64,000 nucleotides of DNA from Saprospiraceae bacterium (GCA_013214355.1 JABSSL010000012.1:62001-126000); one strand, 5' to 3'. Positions 45,015 to 55,895 are shown, numbered from the stretch's first letter. Notes: generated by a model from the sequence alone, not told the origin. A program made the numbers and translations.

Positions 45015-47222
45015 ATGTTAACCATGACAGCGACGAAAGAAAGTTTGCATGACGCACTGAATCAGTATTTTGGGTTTGATAAGTTCAAGGGTAATCAAGA
45101 ATTGATTATCAAAAGTGTGCTGCAGGGAAAAAATACTTTTGTGATCATGCCGACGGGTGGTGGAAAGTCTCTTTGTTACCAGCTGCCAGCATTAATGTTA
45201 GAGGGAACGGCGATCATTATCTCTCCGCTCATTGCCCTCATGAAAAATCAAGTGGATTCGATTAGAGGCTATTCTCAAAGGGATGAAGTAGCCCACTTCT
45301 TGAATTCTTCGCTTACGAAGGCCCAGATGAAGCAGGTGAAGCAGGATATTATGGATGGAAAGACCAAACTGCTCTTCATCGCCCCCGAAACACTAACCAA
45401 AGACGAAAACATAGAATTTTTCCGACAAGTCAACGTCTCTTTTGTGGCGGTTGATGAGGCACACTGTATCTCAGAATGGGGGCATGACTTCCGACCTGAA
45501 TACCGTCGAATTAGAGCTATGTTGGACGCCATTGGGCAAGAGATCCCTGTGGTTGCGTTAACTGCAACCGCAACCCCTAAGGTCCAATCCGATATTCTGA
45601 AGAACTTGAATATGGATGCTCAGAGCACTTTTATCTCTTCCTTTAACCGGGAGAATCTGTATTATGAAGTGCGACCTAAAGGTAAGAAGGAGCAAACCCT
45701 GAAGAGTATTATTCAAATCATCAAAGGGATCGCTAATCAGTCCGGTATCATCTACGTTCAGAGCCGGAAATCTGCTGAAACCATTGCGGAGGTATTAAGG
45801 GTGAATGACATCAAAGCCGCCCCGTATCACGCTGGCTTAGATGCCAAAACGCGAAGCAAGACACAGGATGACTTCTTGATGGAAGAATTGGACGTTATCG
45901 TGGCTACGATAGCCTTTGGAATGGGAATCGACAAACCCGATGTACGCTTTGTAATTCATTACGATATTCCCAAAAGTATTGAAAACTACTATCAAGAAAC
46001 GGGACGTGCGGGTAGAGATGGCCTTGATGGAAGTTGTATAGCTTTTTACTCTTATGCGGATATCCTTAAATTGGAGAAATTCTTACGGGATAAGCCAGTT
46101 GCAGAAAGAGAAATGGGAGCACAGTTGATGCAAGAGGTGATGGCCTATGCAGAGACTACTAGCTGTCGACGACGCTTCCTATTGCATTATTTTGGAGAAC
46201 AGTACGACGATAGCCAATGTCAGAACATGTGCGATAATTGTCGGTTCCCCAAAGAGAAGATTGAGGTTAAGGATGAGGTGGTGAATGCACTGAAGGTGGT
46301 CTTGGAGTTGGATGAAAACTATGGCATTAAGATCTTGATTGACTTTATCCTAGGGAGAGAGACTAAGGAAATGAAGGATTTCCGCTTCGATAAGCGAGAG
46401 TTGTTTGGAGTTGGAAAGGATAAAGACCAAAATTTCTGGTCTTCAATCCTACGGCAAGCCCTACTAAACGATCTTGTCTACAAAGATATTGAGACCTACG
46501 GTTTGCTGAAGATGACAGATAAGGGGAGAGCTTACTTAAAAGAACCTTACACCATGCACGTTCCACTAAATCATGATTATGATGTGGAAACCATGGAGGC
46601 CAGTGAGCCGGCAGGAAGAACGGCCGTACTGGATGTGAAGCTGATGACCCTTCTAAAGGACTTACGCCGAAGGGAAGCCAAGCAACAGGGAATTCCTCCG
46701 TACGTAATTTTCCAGGATCCTTCCCTAGAGGACATGGCGACGCAGTATCCGATTAGCATGGAAGATATGGCCAATGTGCAAGGAGTGAGTAAAGGGAAGG
46801 CCATTCGCTACGGTAAGCCATTTATCCTGTTGATCAAAGACTACGTGGAACAGAATGACATCATCAGACCAACAGATTTTGTCGTGAAGCAGGTGGCTAA
46901 TAAGTCGAAAATGAAGGTTAGCATCATTCAAGGGATTGATAGAAAGATGCCGCTGGAAGATTTGGCTACCTCTAATAACCTCTCCATGGAAGATTTGATG
47001 GAGGAATTAGATGCCATTGTGACTTCTGGTACCAAAGTGAATATAGATTACTACATCGACGAAAATGTCGATGAGTATTCCAGAGAGGATATTATTGACT
47101 ACTTCATGGATTCCGAATCTGATTCTGTTGAAGAAGCTTACAAGGAATTACAAGAGGATGATATCACCATCGAAGAGATCCAATTGGTACGCATTAAGTT
47201 CTTATCGGATCTTGCTAACTAA
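45015..47222 (+). CDS. recQ: ATP-dependent DNA helicase RecQ
   Basis: FVIMPTGGGKSLCYQLPAL; VDEAHCISEWGHDFRPEYRRI; IYVQSRKSAE; QETGRAGRDG; zinc-binding cysteines, RQC/HRDC-like C-terminus. Confidence 0.97.
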   Translation: MLTMTATKESLHDALNQYFGFDKFKGNQELIIKSVLQGKNTFVIMPTGGGKSLCYQLPALMLEGTAIIISPLIALMKNQVDSIRGYSQRDEVAHFLNSSLTKAQMKQVKQDIMDGKTKLLFIAPETLTKDENIEFFRQVNVSFVAVDEAHCISEWGHDFRPEYRRIRAMLDAIGQEIPVVALTATATPKVQSDILKNLNMDAQSTFISSFNRENLYYEVRPKGKKEQTLKSIIQIIKGIANQSGIIYVQSRKSAETIAEVLRVNDIKAAPYHAGLDAKTRSKTQDDFLMEELDVIVATIAFGMGIDKPDVRFVIHYDIPKSIENYYQETGRAGRDGLDGSCIAFYSYADILKLEKFLRDKPVAEREMGAQLMQEVMAYAETTSCRRRFLLHYFGEQYDDSQCQNMCDNCRFPKEKIEVKDEVVNALKVVLELDENYGIKILIDFILGRETKEMKDFRFDKRELFGVGKDKDQNFWSSILRQALLNDLVYKDIETYGLLKMTDKGRAYLKEPYTMHVPLNHDYDVETMEASEPAGRTAVLDVKLMTLLKDLRRREAKQQGIPPYVIFQDPSLEDMATQYPISMEDMANVQGVSKGKAIRYGKPFILLIKDYVEQNDIIRPTDFVVKQVANKSKMKVSIIQGIDRKMPLEDLATSNNLSMEDLMEELDAIVTSGTKVNIDYYIDENVDEYSREDIIDYFMDSESDSVEEAYKELQEDDITIEEIQLVRIKFLSDLAN

Positions 47223-47228
47223 ATCCTT

Positions 47229-47642
47229 ATGAAGTTTATCATTATTAATGGCCCGAATTTGAACCTCTTAGGCAAACGCGAGCCTTCTATCTATGGTAAT
47301 GAGAGCTTCGAAGAGTTTTTTGCGCGACTGCAGCAAGAGTTTGCTGCAGTTACTATCCATTATTTTCAAAGTAATCATGAGGGCGTAATCATAGATAAAC
47401 TCCATGAAGTGGGGTTTATCTATGATGGCATTATCTTGAATGCTGGGGCCTTGACACATACTTCCATAGCCATTGCTGACGCTATTGGTGCGATAGATGC
47501 CCCCGTGATCGAGGTCCACATTTCAAATATTCATGCCCGAGAAAGCTATCGCCATCATTCTTACTTGGCTCCAAAATGCGAAGGATCCATCATCGGGTTG
47601 GGCTTGAAAGGATATGAACTTGCCGTTCAGTTTTTCTTGTAG
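47229..47642 (+). CDS. aroQ: Type II 3-dehydroquinate dehydratase
   Basis: IINGPNLNLLGKREPSIYG; FQSNHEGVIIDKLHE; ILNAGALTHTSIAIADAI; EVHISNIHARESYRHHSYLAP. Confidence 0.96.
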   Translation: MKFIIINGPNLNLLGKREPSIYGNESFEEFFARLQQEFAAVTIHYFQSNHEGVIIDKLHEVGFIYDGIILNAGALTHTSIAIADAIGAIDAPVIEVHISNIHARESYRHHSYLAPKCEGSIIGLGLKGYELAVQFFL

Positions 47643-47661
47643 ATTAAAGTTTTAGAACAGC

Positions 47662-48174
47662 CTAAGGATCATTAGGTGGTGCGATAAAGGTGAGGTCAAT
47701 CAGCCGGAGCCGTCTTCTTTTCCCAATTTTGAATTTCTTGTATTTAAACAACTGTGCAGTGGCATAGCCCAGCCCCATAGCAGAACCCGTTACAATGGCA
47801 TCGGACCATCGATAATTCGTATCTGGATTACCATCGGTGGCAGTACCGATTAATGCAAAGGAAGACCAAGCAGCTCCAAATAATGCCATTTGTATGCCCA
47901 TTCGCTTGGCGCCGGGCTTGTAATAACGAATCGCGGCAATCTCTTCCACATTGACATAACGGTCGCCAAAAACAATGAGATTCCGCTCAATGTTAAAATC
48001 TTCAATAACTCCGTAGGTCCATGTATCCGATTCGCGAAGAATATATTCCAGTCCTTCGCCTTTAAAGATTTTTCTAGTCTTCACACGTCCCGAAGTTTCA
48101 ATTTGCATTACTTTCTGGCCCGCAAGGGAAAAAGAAAAGAAAAGCATGAAAAATAGCAGGTAAGGGTGCTTCAT
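47662..48174 (-). CDS. Secreted/membrane-associated hypothetical protein
   Basis: 170 aa with N-terminal signal peptide (FFMLFFSFSLAGQ) and internal hydrophobic segments. Confidence 0.65.
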   Translation of the reverse strand: MKHPYLLFFMLFFSFSLAGQKVMQIETSGRVKTRKIFKGEGLEYILRESDTWTYGVIEDFNIERNLIVFGDRYVNVEEIAAIRYYKPGAKRMGIQMALFGAAWSSFALIGTATDGNPDTNYRWSDAIVTGSAMGLGYATAQLFKYKKFKIGKRRRLRLIDLTFIAPPNDP

Positions 48175-48320
48175 GTAGTTGTTTTTAGTGATCCTGGCGC
48201 CAAGTTAGTAGGAGTTTGGAAGTCTCTGTTTTACAATTATAACAAGTATGTCATGTGAAAGATCATCCAAGACGCGGAGAGGTTGGTTGGTTTCGGATGA
48301 TAAGTTAAAGTAAAATGAGC

Positions 48321-48725
48321 TTATCGAGTGGACTTTTGGCATTTTTTTGAGAGCCGTCTCAACAGTTGTTTCATGGCTATCTCAACGGTCTGGTAATCGG
48401 GGATTTCTTTGCCGGTATAGATAAGCATCATGGCCAACTGCTCTAGTTGTTCCGGTAAATGGCTATAGAATTGGGGTTTTTGAAGCCGATAGGCCTCCCT
48501 CATAAGTCTGCGGATGCGGTTTCGATCACTGGCTCTTTTGAACTTCTTTTTAGGTACCGTAAGCGCAAATTGAACCGGGCTACTTCCCATAGGCGTTTCC
48601 ATTTCCATCCAGACTACCCGCAAAGGAAACTGACCGAAGGATTGGCCATTTCTAAACAGCTTGTCAATGGTCTTGCGACTCTTAAGCCGTTCTTCCCGCC
48701 TGAATGAGAAGGATTTTTTATTCAT
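48321..48725 (-). CDS. rnpA: Ribonuclease P protein component
   Basis: SFRREERLKSRKTIDKLFRNGQSFGQFPLRVVW...FALTVPKKKFKRASDRNRIRRLMREAYRLQK. Confidence 0.96.
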   Translation of the reverse strand: MNKKSFSFRREERLKSRKTIDKLFRNGQSFGQFPLRVVWMEMETPMGSSPVQFALTVPKKKFKRASDRNRIRRLMREAYRLQKPQFYSHLPEQLEQLAMMLIYTGKEIPDYQTVEIAMKQLLRRLSKKCQKSTR

Positions 48726-48852
48726 TTTAAAGGGCTGATTTTCAGTGTTTTTTATCGTGGGTTAAAAAAAGTACCATGATGGTTATGGAATTTTGCCCCT
48801 ATTGGCGTCTTATACAAGTCAATTATATTTTATAGCTAAAAACCATTTTAAA

Positions 48853-49098
48853 ATGGAAAAGAAAATCGTGCTCTCAGAAAGACTAAACACCTTATCCAGA
48901 ACCTATTTCTTCGATGTCAAAGAAAGTGCTAAAGGTAATCCTTATCTGGTCGTAACGGAAAGTTATAAGCAAAAAGATCAGGAAAGCTTCACTAGAAATA
49001 GTCTGTTGCTATTTGAGGATGACCTACCCAATTTTATTGATGTACTCAATAAGGTGGCTGCCGAAATCAAAACAGCTACCACAACGCAAGAAGCATAA
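48853..49098 (+). CDS. DUF3276/PUR-family nucleic-acid-binding protein
   Basis: MEKKIVLSERLNTLSRTYFFDVKESAKGNPYLVVTESYKQKDQESFTRNSLLLFEDDLPNFIDVLNKV; start trimmed from 48793. Confidence 0.85.
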   Translation: MEKKIVLSERLNTLSRTYFFDVKESAKGNPYLVVTESYKQKDQESFTRNSLLLFEDDLPNFIDVLNKVAAEIKTATTTQEA

Positions 49099-49112
49099 AT
49101 AGGTAGAGTAAA

Positions 49113-49145
49113 GGAGATCGCCTTTGGCTTAGCAAGGTGATCTCC
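49113..49145. terminator. Terminator-like hairpin between DUF3276 and radC
   Basis: GGAGATCGCCTT / AAGGTGATCTCC arms, 11/12 complementary. Confidence 0.55.
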
Positions 49146-49178
49146 CGCCAATCATTTCACTGTAGCGATATCTCTAAA

Positions 49179-49898
49179 ATGGAAAAAACGACAAATTTAC
49201 CTCGACTGTATAACAATAATCTTCCCATCACTGCCTGGGCGGAGGCCGATCGACCCCGTGAAAAGCTACTACGTCAAGGCAGAAAAAGCCTAACGGATGC
49301 CGAACTACTCGCTATCCTTCTAGGATCAGGAAGTAGGACACAGACAGCGGTGGGCCTGGCACAGACCATATTGTCTGATTTGCAGCACGATCTTCAGGTA
49401 CTTGGGCGCAGCACCTTAATAGAACTGAAGAAATTCTCGGGGATTGGAGATGCGAAAGCCATTACCATCTTGGCTGCTCTAGAGTTGGGGCGACGGCTAC
49501 AATTCTCCAGCCTGCAGGAGCGGCAGCAGGTGAAGTGTAGTCTGGATGCCTACCAGATCGTAGCTCCTATGATTGCTGATCTGGATCAAGAGGAGTTTTG
49601 GGTCATTTTGCTGAATAGGGCATCCAAGGTACTGGATCGCATACGCATCAGTCAAGGGGGAAGTGCCGGCACAGTAGTGGATGCAAAGGTTGTTTTCACT
49701 AAGGCATTGGGATTGAAAGCTGCCTCTCTTATCTTGTGTCATAACCATCCCTCCGGGAATCTATTTCCGAGCCAACCGGATAAAAATTTAACAAAAAAAC
49801 TGGCTGAAGCTGGGAAGATGATTGATGTTATGGTATTGGATCACCTGATCATTACAGAACAAGGTTATTTCAGTTTTGCTGATGAGGGCCTGTTGTAG
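49179..49898 (+). CDS. radC: RadC-family JAB-domain protein
   Basis: DRPREKLLRQGRKSLTDAELLAILLGSGS; ASLILCHNHPSGNLFPSQPDKNLTKKL; VLDHLIITEQGYFSFADEGLL; start trimmed from 49137. Confidence 0.94.
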   Translation: MEKTTNLPRLYNNNLPITAWAEADRPREKLLRQGRKSLTDAELLAILLGSGSRTQTAVGLAQTILSDLQHDLQVLGRSTLIELKKFSGIGDAKAITILAALELGRRLQFSSLQERQQVKCSLDAYQIVAPMIADLDQEEFWVILLNRASKVLDRIRISQGGSAGTVVDAKVVFTKALGLKAASLILCHNHPSGNLFPSQPDKNLTKKLAEAGKMIDVMVLDHLIITEQGYFSFADEGLL

Positions 49899-49935
49899 GT
49901 AGGAAGGTAGTAAAGACCAAGTTTGCTAAGGCTTG

Positions 49936-49978
49936 GAGCAGGTTTGACCAGGCAACACAGGCTTGGTCAAACCCGCTC
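49936..49978. terminator. Terminator-like hairpin after radC
   Basis: GAGCAGGTTTGACCA / TGGTCAAACCCGCTC arms, 14/15 complementary, 13-nt loop. Confidence 0.7.
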
Positions 49979-50055
49979 TGGGGATTATTTTCCGCATTTA
50001 TTGGAAATATGTAGTGCATTTTAAACCTTTGCGTTTCAAAATACATTTCTATTGA

Positions 50056-51846
50056 ATGGGAAATAACCAAGCAAAGAAGGACCCCAATAAGAATAAGTTT
50101 GATTTTTTCTTATTAAAACGTGTAATCGGCTTGGCTAAGCCCTATCGTTTGATATTTGCGCTAGCAGGAGTATTGGCTGTGGTTTTGGCGCCCTTAGCAA
50201 CGATGCGCCCCTTCTTGATCCAGAAGATGGTAGACGACTATATCTTCGTCAATGACATCAAAGGCCTTACGAATATTGCTATTTTGATCTTCGTCCTATT
50301 GATGGCCGAAACCATTCTACGATATATCTTCAATTTCAGTGCGGGTTGGTTAGGACAGTCGGTCATCAGAGACCTCAGAGTAAAGGTCTTTCAACATATT
50401 ACTCGGCTCCGTTTGACCTATTTTGATCGCACAGCGATTGGTACAGCCACGACGCGAACGATCAATGATATTGAAACCATCAATACCGTATTTTCTCAGG
50501 GTGTAATCACTATCATCGCTGATGTTCTGACGTTAATTGTGGTTTTGTCCATCATGTTTTACACCAGTTGGCAATTGACCTTGATCTGTTTAACTACCAT
50601 GCCATTCCTCATGGTAGCAAGTTATATTTTCAAGGAGAAGGTGAAGAAATCTTTCCAGAAAGTACGTACGCAGATCTCCCGTATGAATGCCTTTTTGCAA
50701 GAACGGATTACGGGGATGCGAACAGTCCAGATCTTTAATGCGGAAGCAGATGAGATGGCGAAATTCAAAACCATTAATCGTTCTTACACGCAAGCCAACC
50801 TGGATTCGATTCTATATTACGCTGTGTTTTATCCGGTGGTAGAAATCATATCGGCAGCCTCCTTAGGATTAATGGTATGGTGGGGAGCACAACAGTCTTT
50901 GTTGGAAAATGGGGTGACATTGGGTGCCTTGGTGGCTTTTCCTATTTACTTGAATATGCTTTTTCGGCCCATTCGAATGCTAGCAGATAAGTTTAATACG
51001 CTGCAAATGGGACTAGTCGCTGCGGAGCGAGTTTTTACGCTCCTAGATCGAGCGGAGTTTATCAAAAATGAAGGAACCATTAAACCCGACAAGTTAAATG
51101 GTAAGGTGGCCTTTGAAGATGTATTTTTTGCTTATCGAGAAAGAGACTATGTGCTGAAGGGCATAAGTTTTGATATTAAGCCCGGCGAGACGCTCGCCAT
51201 TGTGGGGGGAACCGGATCCGGGAAAACTACCATTATCAATATTTTGAATCGCTTTTATGATATTCAGAAAGGAGCGATCAAAGTTGATGATCAGGATATT
51301 AGAAACTATGAGTTATTGGCTTTCAGAAAACGGATAGCCGTAGTGCTGCAAGACGTATTCCTGTTTTCTGGAACCGTTTTTGAAAATATAACCCTACGGG
51401 ATGAGCGCTACAGCCGGGAAGAGGTAATGGCTGCTGCTAAGTTGATTGGAGCGGATCGTTTTATAGAAAAGCTACCCGGAGGATATGATTATAAAGTAAT
51501 GGAGAGGGGGGCAACCCTATCGATGGGGCAGCGGCAATTAATCTCCTTTGTTCGGGCGCTGGTGTTCAATCCAGATATCCTTATCTTGGATGAAGCTACA
51601 TCCTCGATTGACCCAGAAACGGAATCTGTTATACAGTTTGCTATTGAAACCTTAATCGCAAAGCGAACCTCGATCATCATTGCACATCGCCTTTCTACTA
51701 TTCGACATGCCAATAATATTTTAGTGTTGGATAAGGGGGAAATCAAAGAGTTTGGACCTCATGAGGAGCTTCTGAAACTCGAAGATGGCCATTATCGAGA
51801 ATTGTACGAGATGCAATTTCTACAAATGGCTGAAGAAGATTCCTAA
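50056..51846 (+). CDS. ABC exporter, fused permease/ATPase (MsbA/MdlB-like)
   Basis: Six TM segments; Walker A GGTGSGKTT; signature LSMGQRQLISFVRAL; Walker B ILILDEATSSID. Confidence 0.95.
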   Translation: MGNNQAKKDPNKNKFDFFLLKRVIGLAKPYRLIFALAGVLAVVLAPLATMRPFLIQKMVDDYIFVNDIKGLTNIAILIFVLLMAETILRYIFNFSAGWLGQSVIRDLRVKVFQHITRLRLTYFDRTAIGTATTRTINDIETINTVFSQGVITIIADVLTLIVVLSIMFYTSWQLTLICLTTMPFLMVASYIFKEKVKKSFQKVRTQISRMNAFLQERITGMRTVQIFNAEADEMAKFKTINRSYTQANLDSILYYAVFYPVVEIISAASLGLMVWWGAQQSLLENGVTLGALVAFPIYLNMLFRPIRMLADKFNTLQMGLVAAERVFTLLDRAEFIKNEGTIKPDKLNGKVAFEDVFFAYRERDYVLKGISFDIKPGETLAIVGGTGSGKTTIINILNRFYDIQKGAIKVDDQDIRNYELLAFRKRIAVVLQDVFLFSGTVFENITLRDERYSREEVMAAAKLIGADRFIEKLPGGYDYKVMERGATLSMGQRQLISFVRALVFNPDILILDEATSSIDPETESVIQFAIETLIAKRTSIIIAHRLSTIRHANNILVLDKGEIKEFGPHEELLKLEDGHYRELYEMQFLQMAEEDS

Positions 51847-51851
51847 GGGAA

Positions 51852-52877
51852 TTATTCCAGATGGTTCACTTTCCGAACTAGGAAAAAGCCATCATCTCCC
51901 TGCTTTTGATACAAAGGCATAAGAATGTAGCCATCTGAAGAAGCTTTTACTGGTCCTCTGCGGTCATGTGCCAAAACTTCACCTTTCTTGACGGCTTGGA
52001 AATTCAAATAACCTGGTTCCATCTGAAATTCATCTTCAGCTTTAATACTGTGGCAATTAATCAATTCGGTTACTTTGGGAAGCCGCCTAGAGTACTCTAT
52101 TAATAGCTCATCGTGCCGATTTTCTACATCTTCTGCTCTTACACAGCCAATGGTCCGCAGGCAGTTGGTGATAGCAGCAATGGCACGGTTAACGGATAGG
52201 GGTTCTTGGTGCTGGCCAGACTCGAAACAAACGGCTACGGTCTCTGGCTGAAAGTTGCTATTATTGAAATAATGCAGCGTTGTGCCTTGTATGCCTCGCA
52301 ACAAACCTTTTACCACGGGTGCGTGCAATTCCACACCGATCCGTACACTTTCCTGGTCATTTGTGGCGACGGTAAAGATTCCACCGGTGGCAGTGGTAGT
52401 ATGAAGATCCAGTAGGACGAATTTTTCTGGTTGGTAGGAGTTTATTTCTTCTTCGATAAGTGTGATGAGTTCCTTGATTTCTTGTTCTTCAGGAGGTAAG
52501 TCGCTAATCGGAAGGGTTTTACATTTTTCAACTGTATCATTGGTCCATTGGCGATTAAGATCTTTTTCAATAAATCGCTTACCTGCTTGAATGGCTTTCA
52601 AATTGCCACGCAAGCCTACAATCCTTCCTTGAAAAGCAAATCGAGGATTTGTTATAGGCTCTACCTCAAGCATCTTGAACATAAGTTCCAAGGCTTGAAT
52701 TCCGGCGGGTTCATTTCCATGAATCCCAGCCAAGCAGATGAGTAAAGGCCCCTTTTTCTCGCCACTATATCGCCCTATAATTCTTTGCATAGGTTTACTA
52801 TTTCCCAAGTCCGATGTATTATAAATTTGTAAAACCAAACTTATAAAATTGGGAGTCAAAAATGAGAAAAAAGGCAA
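51852..52877 (-). CDS. Succinylglutamate desuccinylase/aspartoacylase-family zinc carboxypeptidase-like protein
   Basis: LLICLAGIHGNEPAGIQALELMFKML; GLRGNLKAIQAGKRFIEKDLNRQW; VLLDLHTTTATGG. Confidence 0.85.
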   Translation of the reverse strand: MPFFSFLTPNFISLVLQIYNTSDLGNSKPMQRIIGRYSGEKKGPLLICLAGIHGNEPAGIQALELMFKMLEVEPITNPRFAFQGRIVGLRGNLKAIQAGKRFIEKDLNRQWTNDTVEKCKTLPISDLPPEEQEIKELITLIEEEINSYQPEKFVLLDLHTTTATGGIFTVATNDQESVRIGVELHAPVVKGLLRGIQGTTLHYFNNSNFQPETVAVCFESGQHQEPLSVNRAIAAITNCLRTIGCVRAEDVENRHDELLIEYSRRLPKVTELINCHSIKAEDEFQMEPGYLNFQAVKKGEVLAHDRRGPVKASSDGYILMPLYQKQGDDGFFLVRKVNHLE

Positions 52878-53047
52878 TAAAATGACTTACAGAGTGGGGG
52901 CACTCTGAGCGACCATAATTTCCCTTCAGAAGATCATTGCTAGAACGATTCAAAAAAATAAACTGGGATCAAATTTGCACAGGGATGAAAGGTGCTGTTC
53001 GATAGGGTGAAGACTTTGACAAAATTTCTCAGCCTGGGTGTGGATGG

Positions 53048-53518
53048 CTAAGCAACAGCACTTGCAGGTTTAGGTTGAACTTTCTGAAGTCGAAGTTCCA
53101 AATATTCTGCACGGAATCCAGCATCTTGTAACATTTTCATTTCTGGATGATTTGGCATTACGTGCATGGCTACATGGCCTCCGGTGTAACTAAGTGCTTT
53201 CTGTAGAACTGTTTGCATCATTTCTTCTTCTTTTCGATAATCTGTATGCAGACCAGCAAAAACGAAAATGTGATCTGGGCTATAGCCCTCCATTCCTGTA
53301 CGGTTAGCCACCACACAGGCAACGATCTCATTATCGATTTTAGCAACTAATACAAATCCACCAAAAGAAGGCTTCAGTTTCAAGGCGTAATCAACGGCGT
53401 CTCGAATGTGCTGTTCATTTGAATCGTTAACATGATCTCTTAGGAATCTAATTACGGCACTGGCTTCTCTGAGACTAATCCCTGAAAAGGCATTATACAG
53501 GACTGTAGTGAATTCCAT
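53048..53518 (-). CDS. GNAT-family N-acetyltransferase-like protein
   Basis: FVLVAKIDNEIVACVVANRTGMEGYSPDHIFVFAGLHTDYRKEEEMMQTVLQKAL...MHVMPNHPEMKMLQDAGF. Confidence 0.65.
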   Translation of the reverse strand: MEFTTVLYNAFSGISLREASAVIRFLRDHVNDSNEQHIRDAVDYALKLKPSFGGFVLVAKIDNEIVACVVANRTGMEGYSPDHIFVFAGLHTDYRKEEEMMQTVLQKALSYTGGHVAMHVMPNHPEMKMLQDAGFRAEYLELRLQKVQPKPASAVA

Positions 53519-54125
53519 TTGTACGTGATTTTCAAAGTAAAAGTGTTGATGCTCTTATCAACACCGTAATAAAAATAAGGGAAAAATCGGTCTATCTCCA
53601 AATATTTGATGCTAATTCTGTATTAAAAACGGTATAAATATGTTTCTAAACGGTTCCCAAATCCAAGAAAGCGGTATCTCTTGATTTGCTAACAATATCT
53701 TTCTGTGTTTTTGAGCTAAAAGGGAGTGCTTAAGACTGCTTAAATCACGGGATAGATTGTATGTCAAGCACTTAGCTCCGGGGGATGAACTTGATGTCAC
53801 GCGAAGGCTAATTTTGTCAGCCTTTTTTCAATAGGTAGAGGTTTAAGGTGCGATTGAAGGATGGACTGTAACTTTGATACTACTTTAGCGTTCATTCTTT
53901 GTAGGTAAAGCTTTCAGTCCAATAGATTTTTTTAACGATGAGTGGCTTGATTAAAGTATAAATTTTGCCCTTTTTATATCAAAAAAAATCATAATACACG
54001 ACTTTGACCGGATAGAATGTCTGAGCTTAGCACCCTCAGTTAGGCCGGTTCAAGATTATTTGTATCGTCTTTACTGCTTAGCTACTACATTCATCCCAGA
54101 GATATCAGGAACTAAATAGTATAAC

Positions 54126-55895
54126 ATGAAATACCTTTCCTTTTTACTGTCCGTAGTTCTATTTGCTGCCTGGCAAAACCCGCTCGATAATGCCTGGCAG
54201 GCCAAGATTGATCCTAGTGTTGTCGAAGGCTTGCAAAATAAAACATCGGTTGAGTTTATTGTTTTGATGAAAGATCAAGCCGATATTTCTGGAGCACGAT
54301 TCCTACGCTCCAAAGAGGCTAAGGGCTCTTTAGTATACCGAGTACTCCGAGCGCAGGCTCAGCAATCCCAAAAGCGCGCTTTGGGGGTACTGGATCGTTC
54401 GGGTGCCTCCTATCGATCTTATTTTGTCGTTAATGCTATTTACGCAAAAGGGGATATAGCCTTAATTGAAGAATTGGCTAAATTGGGAGAAGTGGCTCAA
54501 ATACAATCCAACCCATGGGTGAAGCTCGATGAGCCAGAATACAGAGGAAATCATGAAGGTAATGCCAGAAGTATTACTTGGGGATTATCTAAGACGGGAG
54601 CCGACCAGGTCTGGGATCTAGGTTATCGTGGTCAAGGGGTAGTCGTAGCAGGACAGGACACGGGAACGGAATGGGAACACCCCTCGATAAAGGATAAGTA
54701 CAGAGGATGGGACGGACAAGAAGCTGACCACAACTACAATTGGCATGACGCCATTCGCGAAATTAATACCTTACATAATGATGATACGATCTTAGCTTCG
54801 AATAATCCTTGCGGCTTAAATTCGGTCGTACCCTGTGATGACCATAGCCACGGCACACACATTACGGGAACTATGGTTGGAGATGATGGACAAGGTAATC
54901 AAATAGGCCTTGCCCCTGAATCTAAATGGATCGCTTGCAGAAATATGGAACGAGGTTGGGGATCTCCAGCCTCTTATATCGAATGCTTTGAATTCTTTTT
55001 GGCACCCACCGATTTAGAAGGAAAAAATCCAAACCCGCAGCGATCACCGCATGTGATCAATAATTCTTGGGGCTGTCCGCCCGTTGAAGGCTGCAATGAA
55101 GGCAATTTTGCTACCATGGAAGCCGTAGTGAATAATTTGAAGGCAGCAGGAATAGTAGTAGTGGTGTCAGCGGGGAATAGTGGCAATAGTGGTTGCGGAA
55201 GTGTAAATAGTCCTGCCGCGATCTTTGATAACTCCTTCGTGGTAGGTGCGGTGCGCTCTAATGACACAATTGCCAACTTTAGTAGTCGAGGCTTAGTTAC
55301 AGTAGACGGTAGCCTAAGAATTAAACCCGATGTCTCTGCGCCGGGTGTTGGTGTTCGTTCAGCCGTCAGAAATGGAGGATATGCTACTTGGAATGGTACC
55401 AGTATGGCCGGCCCTCACGTGGCGGGTCTAGTAGCCTTAATGATCTCCGCCAATCCTAATCTAGCTGGTCAAGTTGAAGCAATTGAACAGATCATTGAGG
55501 AGACTGCCGTGCCTGCTTATTCACGCCATACCTGTGGTGATATTGGACCCGAAGAATTTCCCAACGCAATTACGGGCCACGGTCAAATCGATGCTTTTGC
55601 AGCGGTCCAAAAGGCCTTGACCATTTCCAGTAACGGAGAGCCGCTAGCCGAAGAACAACTGCGTATTTTCCCCAATCCAACCCAGGATAAGCTCACCTTT
55701 GATATGGATACGCTGCAGGGACCTGTGCAACTCCAATGGTATAATGGTGCGGGTCAGTATGTAGGTAGCGAAAACTGGGAGTCTAATGCAGGGGCATTAA
55801 AAACGATTGACATTTCCACTTTTTCTAGTGGTATCTATTGGTACCGATTGACTGCTCAAGGCAAGGTATTTAGTGGGAAGGTCATAAAAGACTAG
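54126..55895 (+). CDS. Secreted subtilisin-like S8 protease with T9SS type-A C-terminal domain
   Basis: Catalytic blocks VVAGQDTGTEWEHP, DDHSHGTHITGTMVGD, NGTSMAGPHVAGLVAL; C-terminal LRIFPNPTQDKLTFDM...ISTFSSGIYWYRLTAQGKVFSGKVIKD. Confidence 0.95.
   Translation: MKYLSFLLSVVLFAAWQNPLDNAWQAKIDPSVVEGLQNKTSVEFIVLMKDQADISGARFLRSKEAKGSLVYRVLRAQAQQSQKRALGVLDRSGASYRSYFVVNAIYAKGDIALIEELAKLGEVAQIQSNPWVKLDEPEYRGNHEGNARSITWGLSKTGADQVWDLGYRGQGVVVAGQDTGTEWEHPSIKDKYRGWDGQEADHNYNWHDAIREINTLHNDDTILASNNPCGLNSVVPCDDHSHGTHITGTMVGDDGQGNQIGLAPESKWIACRNMERGWGSPASYIECFEFFLAPTDLEGKNPNPQRSPHVINNSWGCPPVEGCNEGNFATMEAVVNNLKAAGIVVVVSAGNSGNSGCGSVNSPAAIFDNSFVVGAVRSNDTIANFSSRGLVTVDGSLRIKPDVSAPGVGVRSAVRNGGYATWNGTSMAGPHVAGLVALMISANPNLAGQVEAIEQIIEETAVPAYSRHTCGDIGPEEFPNAITGHGQIDAFAAVQKALTISSNGEPLAEEQLRIFPNPTQDKLTFDMDTLQGPVQLQWYNGAGQYVGSENWESNAGALKTIDISTFSSGIYWYRLTAQGKVFSGKVIKD

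Noticed and set aside
53519-54125. Small ORF (53612-53800) in the gap before the S8 protease
   Set aside because: No homology features, no clear start context, and composition is consistent with chance.
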